64,000 nt of DNA from Bettongia penicillata ogilbyi (Eukaryota; Chordata; Mammalia; Diprotodontia; Potoroidae). Position numbers and translations under genes: made by a program. Under the pieces are notes generated by a model. The model saw only the letters and a list, made by a program, of their open reading frames with translations, was not told where the DNA came from and made no database searches. The stretch is from the NCBI GenBank assembly GCA_023548195.1, contig JAJHZJ010000009.1, positions 4,862,715 through 4,926,714 of the forward strand. Direction: 5' to 3'. Below are positions 53,712 through 64,000 of the stretch, piece after piece (positions within the stretch are counted from its first letter, which is position 1; each line of letters opens with the position of its first letter).

Positions 53712-53968
53712 ATGGGCAATTAAGGGGCAAGTGGATAGAGCCCTGGAGTCAAGAAGACCTAAGTTCAAATCCAGCCTCAAACATATTAACTGTGTAACCT
53801 CGGGCAAGTAACGTAATTTCTATCTATCTCAATTTCCTCAGCTATAAAAATGGAAATACTAATAGTACCTGCCTCCCAGGTTTGTGAAGATCAAGGGAGG
53901 TGTTCACAAAGTGCTTAGCACAGTATCTGGTATGTAGTAGGTACTTAATAAATGCTTAATCCCTTCCC
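53712..53968 (+). repeat. MIR/THER-type SINE, full length with L2-type terminus
   Basis: AGTGGATAGAGCCCTGGAGTC, AAGTTCAAATCCAGCCTC, AACCTCGGGCAAGTAACG, AATTTCCTCAGCTATAAAAA, AGTACCTGCCTCCCAGG, AAGTGCTTAGCACAGTATC, GTAGGTACTTAATAAATGC. One of the best preserved MIR-type copies here. Confidence 0.9.
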
Positions 53969-55519
53969 TGCTTCCCAAATTCCCCTCCTACTTCCCATGA
54001 GCAGAAGTTTATAGACTGTCAAATTTTGACTCTCAATAAAAGACATCTCTATAGTAATTTGAACTGTTTGTACTGAACTTCCTGGCCTGGAGGTCTGACT
54101 ATCTGTCAGATAAGTAGAAGAGAATTTCTGCTTTGGAAAGTACTTCTACTTGGAATAACTAATATTTAAATTCCTTCCCAGCTATCTAATGAGTTATTTA
54201 CATATTCACGAGACATCTATTGACCAGTGTTATTTGGAGATAGTTTATTGGTAAGATTTAAAATAATGTTTTCCTACAAATCCTTAGGAAGAAGCCACCA
54301 CATAAAATGATAAAATGTAATCAGTGAAAGGTAACCTATAAACTAGGGAACTGTAACTTATAATAAAAAGAAGAATGGGTAACACAATTGTATGTGCCAA
54401 CTGAAGTTTCATGGTGAGAGCACAGATCTGAGTAAGTGTTGATTGTTTACACTAATTCTAAAATTAATTTTCTGGAATTCCTGGCTTCTGTTTTTATTTA
54501 GAACATTTAATCGTGGTCTTCTTCTCTGTTGGCTAAAAAAAAAAAAAATCACTTCTGTTCCCAATAAAATGAATGGAAATGGAATGCCCTGTACTTTTAG
54601 AATTTTTCCTTAAATTTTCATTTTAATTCTTTCCATGATCCTTAAGGCTTAATTTCATTTATGGACCCATCAATGAAGCCAAATTCTTTTGCCTCTTTCT
54701 TTTTCTCCCACCCATTCCTTTTCTTCACTTTCTTTTTTTCTTTCTAAAACTTTAATTTGAAAATTTCTCCTAGGATTCAATTAACTTAGATCAATTATAC
54801 ACGTATGTCTATATAATGTGCAATATAACATATATTTACTGCTCATACCAACAATGTCTTGTAGCTGGTTGCTTTTAATACCCTATTGTACCCTGGAAAC
54901 TAATTCTGTAGCCAAACATTTGGCTTTGGTTTAAAGGGTGAAATCTTAAAAAAAAAAAAAACAAAAAACCATCGATACCCAGGTGTAGTGCAAAGCTGGT
55001 CTTTAAAATACAGATGTTATTACCTCTGGGCATGAGGGACTTGGGAAAAAATGCAACGGGCTACCCCCAGAGGTGAGACAATGGTCATAAAATGAGTTTC
55101 TCTGATATATGAGTTTTTGCTGAGCTGTCTTTGTGCAACATTAGTGAATATTTAATAAAGCCAACAGCCATTTTTAACTAAATTGCTAACATTTGGGAAG
55201 CAAGGTTACGCAGAATAAAATTAAATTATAAAAACAGTTTTCCAGTTAACCCGGGTAACCACTCATGGTAATATTTCTTTATTTCTGTTTATCTCCATCC
55301 TCAAAGGAGCCATTTACTAGTTCCTGATGGCGTGTCTGCACAGCTGGCATGAGCTGGTGGCCACAGATCCCAAGCGATTCAGTACATGCCTCTGAACAAA
55401 AAGGACTCTTATTTTCTCTCTCTGGCTATAGCCCAAAGCTGAAGGGAACACACTCAATCATCAAAGTCTTTTTAAAAAATTAAGGAAAATCCAAAGATTT
55501 TATTTTTTTCTCTAAGAAA
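53969..55519. other. No named repeat; unnamed repeat B copy and a candidate conserved block
   Basis: About 54280-54425 resembles 55840-55965 (shared ACAATTGTATGTGCCAAC type phrase). 55090-55400 is a complex, repeat-free block (AACCCGGGTAACCACTC, TGATGGCGTGTCTGCACAGC) that may be a conserved non-coding element. No gene. Confidence 0.3.
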
Positions 55520-55524
55520 ATCAA

Positions 55525-55715
55525 GATATGTATATCTGTGTCTACATATACATACATGTAAGCATGTAGTATGTCTCTATACACATGTGTAAGTCTTCAC
55601 ATACATGTGAGCGTGTGTGTATCTGTATGCCAACCCATATGTTCACCTCTACCTAGGTGTGTGCACATGCATGTATACACTTAAACATATATATGCACAC
55701 ACATATACCTTTTTC
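55525..55715 (+). repeat. TA/CA/TG microsatellite-like tract
   Basis: A long imperfect alternating purine-pyrimidine stretch (TATGTATATCTGTG, ACATATATATGCACACACA). Confidence 0.75.
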
Positions 55716-55839
55716 CCCTCTTAGTTAAGTTTCATTGAAAGCTACTCTTGCTCTCACTTTTAAAAAATATGATTAGTCTTCTTTAGCTGTGAGAAGAGTG
55801 TCACTGACATGATGACTAGTGAAATTTAAAAAAATAACC

Positions 55840-55965
55840 AGAGGCACCAATTAGTTTGATGCAGAAATATCGACATATAAACTAGTGAAGTATATCTTAG
55901 GAAAAGAAAATACAATTGCATGTGCCAAAAGAAGGTTCCGATGAACCTTAAAGGGAGATTTGTTT
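55840..55965. repeat. Unnamed repeat B, second copy
   Basis: ATATAAACTAGTGAAG, AAATACAATTGCATGTGCC, AAGAAGGTTCCGATGAACC parallel 54335-54425. Too short to name. Confidence 0.35.
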
Positions 55966-56094
55966 TTCTTAATGACTAGTACAGATTTAAAAACTAAATT
56001 ATTCATCAGCCATACCACATCACTTCATTATAAAGGACTAAAGGATTACATTTATTTTACGTAATACTTTATGGTAACAAAGCACTTTATTTCA

Positions 56095-56318
56095 GTAATA
56101 ACAATACTATCTAGCATTCATATAACACTTCAAGGTTTGCAAAGCACTTTACAAATATTACCTCATTTTATCCTTACTACCACCCTGGGAGGTAGATGTT
56201 ATTGCCCTTTTCACAAATGAGGAAACTGAGGCAGAGATTAAGAGACTTGCCCTGGGTCACACAGCTAGCAAGTACCAGTGGCAAGATTTTAATTTGGGGT
56301 ACTGTGCCATCTAATTAT
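56095..56318 (-). repeat. MIR SINE, near full length
   Basis: GGTTTGCAAAGCACTTTACAA, ACCCTGGGAGGTAGATG, CAAATGAGGAAACTGAGGC, CTGGGTCACACAGCTAGC. Confidence 0.92.
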
Positions 56319-56319
56319 C

Positions 56320-56490
56320 TCATTTCAGTTATGTAATACAAGTATTACTGTCTTTATTTTACATATTAATAAACTGAAGTTCAGAGAGATTGAGGTACCT
56401 GTCTGAAGTCACACAGCAATAAATGGTGACACTGGAATACAAGGACATTTTGACCCTTATTTCTGTGCTCTTTCAACTGTACTTCAAGAA
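56320..56490 (-). repeat. MIR SINE, second copy adjoining
   Basis: TTTATTTTACATATTAATAAAC, TGAAGTTCAGAGAGATTGAGG, GAAGTCACACAGCAATAAATG, TGTGCTCTTTCAACTGTAC. Confidence 0.8.
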
Positions 56491-57062
56491 AAATCTGTGA
56501 TATGACTGGGGTTCTTGAATTTAAGCAAGTCATATAAAAGCTGAGAGATGGCTAAGCTGATTTTAGAATGTTCTCTTGATGGCAGCAAACCATGCCATTT
56601 GTTCTGGGAGGAAGTAAAGCAATATCTATGAAGACTCTAGGGCTACTTTAGAGGAATATGCACTGTTTGGTTGGAAATCTGAAAAATGAATTCCCAAGGG
56701 GATTCCCACATTAGGAATTCAAGAGCAAAAGACTATATATCTAATCTTTGAGTCACTTATGATATAAATAAAAGTCTGGCTCTATGAATATCACATAATT
56801 CAAATTAAAATGACCAAAGAGAGTTTAAGATGTGGCACTCATCCTCATCTAGATAGGTAACCTAGGTCACCGAAAGGAGTACTAGCTACCAGGGGACTTG
56901 ATACCAAGGACACTTCTAATGGTTTGACACCTTAGATGATGCCATGGCTAGTGTATAAATAGTCTGAGACCTGCAGGAAGAAAGAATTAAGATAAATGGG
57001 AGAACTAGACTGGTGAAGGTAGATTCTGCCATCAATTTGCCAAAGAACCTTTCAATAACAAT
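56491..57062. other. No recognised feature
   Basis: No gene or repeat family that I can support. Confidence 0.4.
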
Positions 57063-57685
57063 GATAAAAATAACTGATAACTGCATATTTTATAGGTTCA
57101 TAGATTTACATAGATCACCTAGATTATATCAAATGAGCCTCATCATAACCCTAGTTGGTAGGTACAGACTCTAGTACTATGTTTAATAGTAGTAGTAGTT
57201 TTTTATAAGCAAGTTATTGGCAACTATAGTTATTAAAATTATTGGTAATATGACTAATATTAGAAACTTTAATTTATCTATTATAATAACTATAGCTATT
57301 ATTGTTATTATATGAAGTAAGCTGTCTTTATTATTATTTCTGTTTTACAGCTTAGGAAACGATATCTCAGCTTATTTGCCCATGGTGACCCAGATGATAA
57401 GCCTTGGCTCTGGGTTTCACATCCAGGTCTTTCCTCATATAAGTTCAGAATGTTTTCTGCCTTTAGATAACATGGTCTGATGAATAAACTATGGTTGCTG
57501 TCATTATTATCTTTGGCAATCATAGGCATTATTTTTCCCATTTTACAGATGATGAAACTGAAGTTCGGTGAAGTTATTTGTCAATGGTAACATAGCTGGT
57601 AAGCCTCAGCAGTGGGGTTCACACCCAGATCTCTCCTCAATTTAAGTCTCATACTCTTTCTACTATACCAAGTTGCTAAATAGTT
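57063..57685 (-). repeat. Cluster of antisense MIR-class copies
   Basis: 57330-57460 (TCTGTTTTACAGCTTAGGAAA) and 57520-57685 (CCCATTTTACAGATGATGAAA, then ACATAGCTGGTAAGCCTCAG) are two antisense MIR copies in the same orientation. 57063-57180 may be the 3' part of another. Confidence 0.7.
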
Positions 57686-57782
57686 TATTAAATTCTGACT
57701 ATGGGTTCCCTATTGTACTGGCCTGCCTTGAAGATACCATGGAAGTTAAAGATATGGAGACAGATGTACTGGTTTATGATGA

Positions 57783-57925
57783 GCAGCAGGATGTGGGAAA
57801 AGACCTAGATTTGGAGTGAGTGGATTCAAATCTGGCTGATACTTCTATTACCTATATGCCCTGGGGCAAGTAGCCTTTATAAGTCTTAATTTCCTTGTAA
57901 ATGAGAAGTTTTAGATTAGATATTT
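57783..57925 (+). repeat. MIR SINE, 5' half
   Basis: AGCAGGATGTGGGAAAAGAC head, GATTCAAATCTGGCTGATAC, TATGCCCTGGGGCAAGTAGC, CTTAATTTCCTTGTAAATG core. It ends at the L1 3' end that follows. Confidence 0.75.
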
Positions 57926-57929
57926 TTTT

Positions 57930-58310
57930 TTAATTTATGGAATAAAACACTTGTTTCTATGACATAGGATAGTAAAAAAAAAGGCGATTGCACATGAAAC
58001 TGTAACTCTATTATGTACAACTTGGTATTCCTTTTAAATATATAATAAAGTTATCATGTAAATTTATTTTTTGCCTTCTTTTTGTTCCTTCCTCTGTCCC
58101 CTAGATATGGATATCATTAGATACAAATATGTGTATATGTGAAACTATTTTATACACACTTCTACTTATCAGTGCTCTCTCTGCCTGCAGATAGTATCTT
58201 CCTTTATGTGTCCTTTGTAGTTTATTTAGGAATTTATAATACTCAAAACGACTATTTGCTCAAAGTTCTTAAAACACTATTGCTGTTACTGTATGCAATG
58301 TTACCTAGAT
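57930..58310 (-). repeat. L1 3' end
   Basis: Uninterrupted copy of the L1 3' end that hosts HAL1-like copy 1: TTTAATTTATGGAATAAAAC, CATTCCTTTTAAATATATAA-type junction, AAAGTTATCATGTAAATTT, TTCTACTTATCAGTGC, ATTGCTGTTACTGTATGC. It is the reference for placing the copy 1 insertion. Confidence 0.85.
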
Positions 58311-58374
58311 AATTTTGAAAGCCTTTTTCAACGTTAAATCCCATGATAACTTTAGCTCTTAAGTTAAAATACAA

Positions 58375-58544
58375 TTTAACTTCAATTAACCTTTCCTAGA
58401 AGTCATAAAACTGGAAGGACTTTTCAACTTATCCACATCCCTACTCCCTGGTGGAACAATTTCAGGACTATTTCAAACACAAATTCCTAAAACCTCTCAT
58501 AATGGAAATTAGTCACACTGTCTCATTTTAGCATCTTACACTTG
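58375..58544 (-). repeat. Possible CR1/L3 remnant
   Basis: AAACTGGAAGGACTTTTCAAC and TCCACATCCCTACTCCCTGG hint at an antisense CR1/L3 leader. Weak. Confidence 0.35.
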
Positions 58545-58665
58545 GTCATGATCAGGGGTGTACTGGAAATATTTAATGATCAGTTTGAAAAAAATGCATA
58601 CACAACACACTTGTTTAACTTGCATTATTAATTTTCTCTATCACTTTTTTCTCCATCACTTTTTA
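58545..58665 (+). repeat. Unnamed repeat A, copy 2
   Basis: TGATCAGGGGTGTACTGG, AATGCATACACAACACACTTG, AACTTGCATTATTAATTTTC, in the order seen at 38220-38345. Confidence 0.55.
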
Positions 58666-58864
58666 AAGACTAGGCAATCAACAGAATGATAAATTGAGTC
58701 CTGTCTTGCAATATTTGCTGATTTGTGCAGTGTAAATTCTCACCCCTTTGAATTTATCATTTTTTTCCCTTTCATTAACCTTAACCTCTGACTAAAGGTT
58801 TTTCAATTTGATATTATTTGGTTTTCAGCCACACCTCAGTCAATAGATTTTAGATCCATAGAAC

Positions 58865-58990
58865 AAAAGGAATTCATTATCTCATTTAATTCTTACAACC
58901 CCACAAAATAGATAGATCATGGTATTCCTTCAGACCATTTCACAGATTAAGAAACTAATTAGGAGAATTAAAGAGAGGTTTACATGTTTT
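58865..58990 (-). repeat. MIR SINE fragment
   Basis: ATTATCTCATTTAATTCTTAC, CCATTTCACAGATTAAGAAAC. Confidence 0.65.
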
Positions 58991-59029
58991 AATTTGCTGT
59001 TTGGCTTTTAAAACCTAGTCCTTTCCTAC

Positions 59030-59306
59030 TTTTTTGTACTCTTACACTTGGCACCTTTTTAGATGCCCTAGTGACATTGGCCCCTTTACTGTTCCTCGCA
59101 TGGCACTTCACCTCCGGACTCTGTGCTTTTGTTGGGACTCTACTCTAATTGGAAGGTTTTCCCACCTCTGTCTTCATGCTGACTGCCCTGGCTTCCTTCA
59201 AGTCTCAGCTAAAATCTCATCTTCTACAAGGAGTTATCGTTGATCCCTCTCAATGTTCTTTCCTCTAAAATTACCTGTAATATAATATGTTTATATGTAT
59301 ACATAC

Positions 59307-59340
<34 letters not shown>

Positions 59341-59520
59341 ATATCTATATATATATATATATATCTTCATGTATGGTCATCTGAATGTTATCTTCCTCAT
59401 TAGACTGTGAGAGAAGGGACTGTGATGACCGTTTTTGTGTGTCCCCAGAGCTTAATACAATACCTTGCTTGGTTCCTGGCACACAGGAGGTCCTTAATAA
59501 ATGCACGTTGCCTTGACTTG
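59030..59520 (+). repeat. L2 LINE 3' end, near complete, with a microsatellite inside
   Basis: TTTACTGTTCCTCGCATGGC, TCTTCATGCTGACTGCCCTGG, CTTCCTTCAAGTCTCAGC, ATCTCATCTTCTACAAGGAG, TTAGACTGTGAGAGAAGGGAC, GTGTCCCCAGAGCTTAATAC, CTGGCACACAGGAGGTCC, TTAATAAATGCACG. The order is complete apart from the TATC tract. Confidence 0.9.
59306..59366 (+). repeat. (TATC)n/(TA)n microsatellite inside L2
   Basis: CTATCTATCTAT units followed by ATATATAT. It grew from an AT-rich part of the L2 3' end. Confidence 0.92.
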
Positions 59521-59712
59521 GTTTGCCCCAGGTCTCATCACAAATTAGTGAAAGAACAAGAGCTAGAATATAGGTCTGATCTTTCTAACAAGCTATCTCT
59601 CCTTTCATATATTTGACCAGTATTTGTTTTCATATCTTTGTTTTCTCCTTTCTCAGCTAAATAATCCCAATTCTTGAATACTCTAATTTTGCTTGTATTC
59701 TTTAACTTCTGA

Positions 59713-59838
59713 AAAGAAAGGAAGAATGAATAAAAAAAGGAAAGAAAGAAAGGAAGGAAGAAAGAAAGAAAGAAAAGAGGAGGGACGGAAGGAAGGAAAG
59801 GAAGGAAAAGGAGAAAGGAAAGAAAGGAAAAGAAAGTT
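59713..59838 (+). repeat. GAAA/GAAG-rich microsatellite
   Basis: Purine-only stretch of GAAAG, GGAAG and GAAAA units. The Phe/Ser/Leu minus frame through it is not a gene. Confidence 0.9.
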
Positions 59839-60279
59839 GCAAAAACATTTCAACTCTATTTGACCAGCCTGCCCTTAAAACAATGTAACTACTTGTCATA
59901 AAATGAATGACATCAGCATCCTGTTCTACTTGCCCGGCATAAATTTCTTTTCTCACCCTTGGTGAGAACATAAATTTCCATGGCTCCAGTCTTTTTGGTC
60001 ACACTTCTGTGGAATTTTCCCCTTTCTCTCTACATTTTCTTGTAACGTTCTGCCTCAAACTAGATTTTAATCTAATGGGACAGCCAGAAGGTTAATTTCC
60101 TATTTCAGCTAATAGCTTACTTAATAATTGAAAATGTTTACCAGGGTATGGAGGTCTACTTCACTATAAAACAGTAGGTCTTCCTAGCTAGAGTTGTTAT
60201 GTGGTTGAATATCCTGAGCAGGTGGTAGGCAGGAGGTTAGCTGTTAAAATTCCTCCATTTTCTGGTACATTTCATCCGG
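59839..60279. other. No recognised feature
   Basis: Sequence of ordinary complexity with no repeat or gene call. Confidence 0.4.
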
Positions 60280-60520
60280 GAGGTATTTATTGAGCACATA
60301 ATAATCACTGCTGATATAGTATATTGATGTATAGAAAGTACTTTATAAATATCTCATTTGATTCTTTTTGTATTATTACCCCTCAAAACATCCTTAACCT
60401 GTATTCTTATTCCCTTAAAAATAACCTTACACATATGGTTATCCTTGCTTTGTGGCTCACAGGGTTTGAACTGTCTATTCATGATCACTGCTAGTAAGGA
60501 TCCAAGGCAGGATGAAGCTG
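60280..60520 (-). repeat. MIR-class SINE, diverged
   Basis: AAGTACTTTATAAATATCTC, TCATTTGATTCTTTTTG and a degraded right half. Confidence 0.45.
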
Positions 60521-60894
60521 GTCAACATTAGCCTTAGGACCGCATGGGAATCTTCAGAACTTCCCAAGCAGCCCTTAAATCAAATCTGAAAGGGGAGTAT
60601 TGTGGGTGGGTGGGGTGTATAAATTCATTATGAAGTATATTGATGCTATGATTAAAACTTCTTTTAGAGGTCTAAAATAATGATATATGAATGAGTAAAA
60701 CACATATTAAACATTTTATAATTAGTAGAAAAACATGTGGGCATGCTAACCAAGTAATAAGAAAATAAAGTGTGTTCCACACAAAGTATTAAAATTGAGA
60801 TTACAAGTAGCGAATGAAGGATCATTATTACAGTGCCTTGTCAATGACAGGATGCTGACTCACACTTCTGGTCAGCTGGGTTTCCCTTGTACTA

Positions 60895-61215
60895 CACATT
60901 TATTCTTTCACCAGATATCTGTTATGTGTCTGCTATGTGCTTAGGAGACAGAGAGTAAGAGAACATAAGGGAAATCGTGACTATCCTCAGGGAGCCTCCA
61001 ATCCAGTGGAAGAAAGAAAGGCTGATGTATAGATTTATAGTACAGATTAGAACAAGATGTGTATATGATGATATCAAATGATGTGAGCAGGATATCACTT
61101 ACAGAAAGGAGGCTTAATGAAGGCCTGATTGAGGAGAAGTAACGTGATCTGAGCCTTGGAGGATGGATAGGACAACAAAAAGTGAAGACTGAAGAAAGGA
61201 GATCCTGGGTATGGA
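60895..61215 (-). repeat. L2 LINE 3' fragment
   Basis: ATCTGTTATGTGTCTGCTATG, TCCTCAGGGAGCCTCCAATCC, GAAGTAACGTGATCTGAGCC, TTGGAGGATGGATAGGAC. Confidence 0.75.
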
Positions 61216-61384
61216 GCTTGTCATTACTGTTTTTCATCCTTGGTCCTTGTACAGGAATGACATCATGAGGGTGATGTTTTGACTTCTGTATGAATCAGAT
61301 GAAAGACAGTATAAGTAATATAAGCAAGGATATTTACATTGTATGTTCATATCGATGCAACAGGACACACAGAATGTATTGATG

Positions 61385-61560
61385 ATAACTAGGATAATGA
61401 GCCCGAAGTCTGGGTTTCTATGATGATAATTTATATTTAAAGAATGCTTTATGGTTTACAATGTGCTTTCTTCATGGGGCTCAGAGGCACGTTCCCCATT
61501 TCCTGAGGAGGGGTTAATAAATACCTTACCCAAGGGGCAAATCTGGGATTATGAGAATTT
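61385..61560 (-). repeat. MIR SINE fragment
   Basis: AAAGAATGCTTTATGGTTTAC, CATTTCCTGAGGAGGGGTTAA, TACCCAAGGGGCAAATC. Confidence 0.6.
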
Positions 61561-61614
61561 AGATTCTGGGTGAGAGTACCACATTCACATTGTCTTGGAA
61601 AAACAAATAATAGT

Positions 61615-62000
61615 GTTTTGGGAGTGTTTTGGGGAGGGGTTAATAGTTTATAAAGTGATTTGATTTGCATTATCTCATGTCAACACTACAACATACTAGG
61701 TTATACAGTGTATAGGTATCATGAGCCCTATTTTACCGATTGAGGAATTAAGGCTCCAAGAAGTTAATTGACAATAGAATGCAAGTTTTTTGAGGTTAGG
61801 GACTATTCATTTTTTGTCTTTGAATATTCAGTGCCCAACATAATACCTTACACAAAATTGGAGCTTAATAGGTGCCTAATGAATTGAATTGCCTTGATTT
61901 GAACTGGCTTACCAAACATCACATAGCTAGTAAGTGGCAAAGTCAAGACTCAGACCCAAATCTTTTTCCATCCAAGTCCCGATCTCTTTCTAATATTACT
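61615..62000 (-). repeat. MIR SINE split by an L2 tail
   Basis: Left part to about 61772 (TTATAAAGTGATTTGATTTG, CCTATTTTACCGATTGAGG). Right part from about 61900 (CATCACATAGCTAGTAAGTGG, AGACTCAGACCCAAATC). The two join into one MIR. Confidence 0.75.
61773..61898 (+). repeat. L2 3' tail nested in MIR
   Basis: TAGAATGCAAGTTTTTTGAGG, TAGGGACTATTC, TTGTCTTTGAATATTCAGTGC, AATAGGTGCCTAATGAATTG. Confidence 0.75.
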
Positions 62001-63049
62001 TAATATAGTGTAATTGAGAATAAATTATTTTAGCCTTAATAACATAAAAGATAATCCAGAGCTAATCTTATTTAAAGAATGGACTTGTGCTAAATGATTA
62101 TTTGAAAAAGATTTATTAAGCTGTCTTAATAACAGTGATACCAGTTCTGTGAAGTGAGTTTCATTATGGCCTTTATAGGTGCTGAGACGTTGGGACTTTG
62201 ATTCTGACTTTACTTCTGAAGTGATAGTGAAAGGTGGACTGCTGTTGATCTTAGTGAAGTTGGTTATCCAGGGGTTCCCCTCCACCAAGTTCTGGGCCCA
62301 ATTACCCAAAAGGGCATGTTTTAGGGCTGTGTTTTATTTCTCAATTTTCTTAATTAATGGTGGAATTTTTACTGTGTTCCATGTGCAATGAATTTGTCAG
62401 TTTGAAGGAATTAATCAAAACTGTGTTTCTATAAAATTCTTATTGACTCATCATTTCAGGAATTGTGCAATATAGGAGTCGAGCCTATTTTAGGGTAATA
62501 GCAATTACTTATGAAAGCTGTGAGATATTTTCTGTCCAACTTGATTCAACTTTTCAATTAGAAGACTTCTTAAAGAGCTTGTGAACTGTTGACTGTTGAC
62601 ACCATACCCCAGGAATTATTCACGAAATGGAATCTCTACTAGTAAAAATAACTTAGTGGCATTGGTCTCCCAAATCTGGAAGCCAATTGACTTCTTTAAA
62701 CTTATTCCATATGGTGTATTACCTCATACAGCTCGACATTCTGTCTCATGTATTGTTTATAGTATGATCCACTGTTATTTTTTTTGCATTTTCTGGTTCT
62801 TTCTTGCTTTATGGTATCCCTATTTTATTTTCATCAACTTCTTTGTTTAAACCTTTTCAAAATATTGAACACTTGGGAACTGTTGGGTTGAAGTTCATGA
62901 TAATCTTTGCTAGAAATTTTTTTTTAATTCAGTTGGCCTGATGAATCATGGACCCAACCTTGAAACCTGAAGCAATTCCTTACTGGACTTTGGGGTACTC
63001 ACAACCATAATAAGTTAGAGGTAAAGGCTGATGCTTATGTTGAGACTAA
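62001..63049. other. No recognised repeat or gene
   Basis: One kb without a repeat signature. The frame at 62596-62850 has no domain and the opposed frames at 62025-62391 are unsupported. Confidence 0.4.
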
Positions 63050-63280
63050 GACTGTATACAACACTGGTCCTAGAGTCAGGAGGACCAGAGTTCAAATCTG
63101 GCCCCAGCCACTTCCTAGCTGTGTGGCCATGGGCAAGTCACTTAACCCTGTTTGCCTCAGTTTCCTCGAATGAGCTAGAGAAGGAAATGGCAAATCAGTC
63201 TAGCATCCTTGCCAAGAAAACCCCAAATGAGGTCACAAAGGTTCAGACATGACTGAAATGATTAAGCAACCACAGTCATA
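63050..63280 (+). repeat. Marsupial tRNA-SINE with RTE-type tail
   Basis: TAGAGTCAGGAGGACCAGAG, TTCAAATCTGGCCCCAGCC, GGCAAGTCACTTAACCCTG, CCTCAGTTTCCTCGAATGAG, GCCAAGAAAACCCCAAATGA, GGTTCAGACATGACTGAAATG. Well preserved. Confidence 0.92.
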
Positions 63281-63739
63281 GTTTTTCTTTTAAGATAGTT
63301 ATCCTTCATGGTAGCCAACTCTGTATCTAGACTTTGTTCATTACGTCTTCCTCATAAAGTAACAACCGGCAGTAAAGGAGAACTTAATTGTCGTATTTTC
63401 CCACTGTGACACATAAGTACGGAAATGCTTACTCTTACTCTCAATTCACTTGGCATCTCAATAGGTGAACCTTTATAATGACTGAGTATTTTACAGCCTG
63501 ACTTCTTGAAAGAGCTAGATCATTTAGCAGCATAAACAATGATTATATAAAGTTATGCTGACACATAGTACAAACATTCGTCTGACAAACCCAATACAGA
63601 TTGCTTCACAATAAACTTCCTTTTAACACAAAACATGGCACCAAAGTGTAACAAGTGGAAAAGACAACACCCTCCCAGCCCCCAAACAGAAACATGCACT
63701 CAAAGGAATACAACCTCTAAAAATGCAATGGTACAATAG
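63281..63739. other. No recognised feature
   Basis: No gene or repeat that I can support. Confidence 0.4.
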
Positions 63740-63893
63740 AGAGTGTGACCTATGGCATGTCACTTAACTCTGTTTGCCTCAGTTTCCTCATCTGTAAAGA
63801 GAAGGATATGGCACACCATTCCAGTATATTCACTAGAAAAACCCCAAAAGGTGCCATGGAGAGTCAGACATAACAGAAAGAACTAAACAGCAT
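63740..63893 (+). repeat. Marsupial tRNA-SINE, 5'-truncated
   Basis: GGCATGTCACTTAACTCTG, CAGTTTCCTCATCTGTAAAG, ACCATTCCAGTATATTCAC, GAGAGTCAGACATAACAG. The tRNA-like head is missing. Confidence 0.9.
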
Positions 63894-64000
63894 GATAGAG
63901 AGGACGGACTCCTCTAAGCTAGGGATGTTTACACAGTGTTTGCCCCAAATCAGAGAAATAAAAAGCTAAGGACTACATTTACTAGTCCTAAAGTAAAGTA

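Noticed and set aside
62596..62850. An 84-codon frame as a transposase or exon fragment
   Set aside because: I could not match it to any family, and the surrounding 1 kb shows no element ends.
1..64000. CRISPR array, bacterial operon, or viral genome
   Set aside because: There are no regular repeat-spacer arrays, no dense coding and no viral structural frames. Content and repeat types are those of a mammalian nuclear genome.

Overview
The window reads as non-coding nuclear DNA of a marsupial (metatherian) mammal, intergenic or deep intronic. The evidence is the repeat mix: tRNA-headed SINEs with RTE-type tails of marsupial type, marsupial-type L1 3' ends, and many old MIR, L2 and CR1/L3 fragments. 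I could not name the species. I found no cellular exon, RNA gene, operon or CRISPR array; apart from L1-type ORF1, the open frames are chance frames, low-complexity frames or antisense shadows.

The most informative features are two large related retroelements on the minus strand, at 20818-24703 and 31235-34112. Each has a GC-rich 5' region that begins beside a CCAAGATGGC motif, one L1-type ORF1 (coiled coil, RRM, C-terminal domain), about 1 kb of purine-rich 3' sequence with a G-quadruplex-type tract, and an A-rich end. Neither contains any ORF2 (endonuclease/reverse transcriptase). This is the layout of half-L1 (HAL1) elements, which carry ORF1 only and depend on L1 enzymes. Copy 2 has a perfect 17-bp target-site duplication and a 348-codon open ORF1 with one frameshift just after the ancestral start. 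Copy 1 sits inside an older L1 3' end, has a frameshift and a premature stop, and carries a second 5' region plus ORF1 start joined in front of a complete unit. The three 5' regions differ in the number of a 72-80 bp tandem unit (3, 2 and 1).

Region by region: 1-12 kb has a possible LTR at the left edge, a Tigger1-like DNA transposon end (about 3.3-3.6 kb), a candidate antisense LTR with matched TGTCA/TGACA ends (5817-6595), and SINE/MIR copies including a nested pair. 12-20 kb has CR1/L3 pieces, one about 0.9 kb long, a hAT-like MITE and a 330-bp CTTC microsatellite. 20-35 kb holds the two HAL1-like elements and L1 3' ends. 35-46 kb is a layered stack: L2 inserted into L2 in opposite orientation, and a CR1/L3 element split by a 1.1-kb insertion. 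46-54 kb has an old L1 fragment, a SINE whose tail matches a nearby LINE end, and more L2, L1 and L3. 54-64 kb is poorer in recognised repeats, with MIR, L2, an L1 3' end and two SINEs near the right edge.

No convincing new biological system is visible. The notable content is retroelement biology, plus a few repeat-free blocks that could be conserved regulatory DNA and should be tested by alignment. Repeat-family names rest on recognition of consensus features, not on a database search, and fragment edges are approximate to about 10-30 bp unless a target-site duplication is given.
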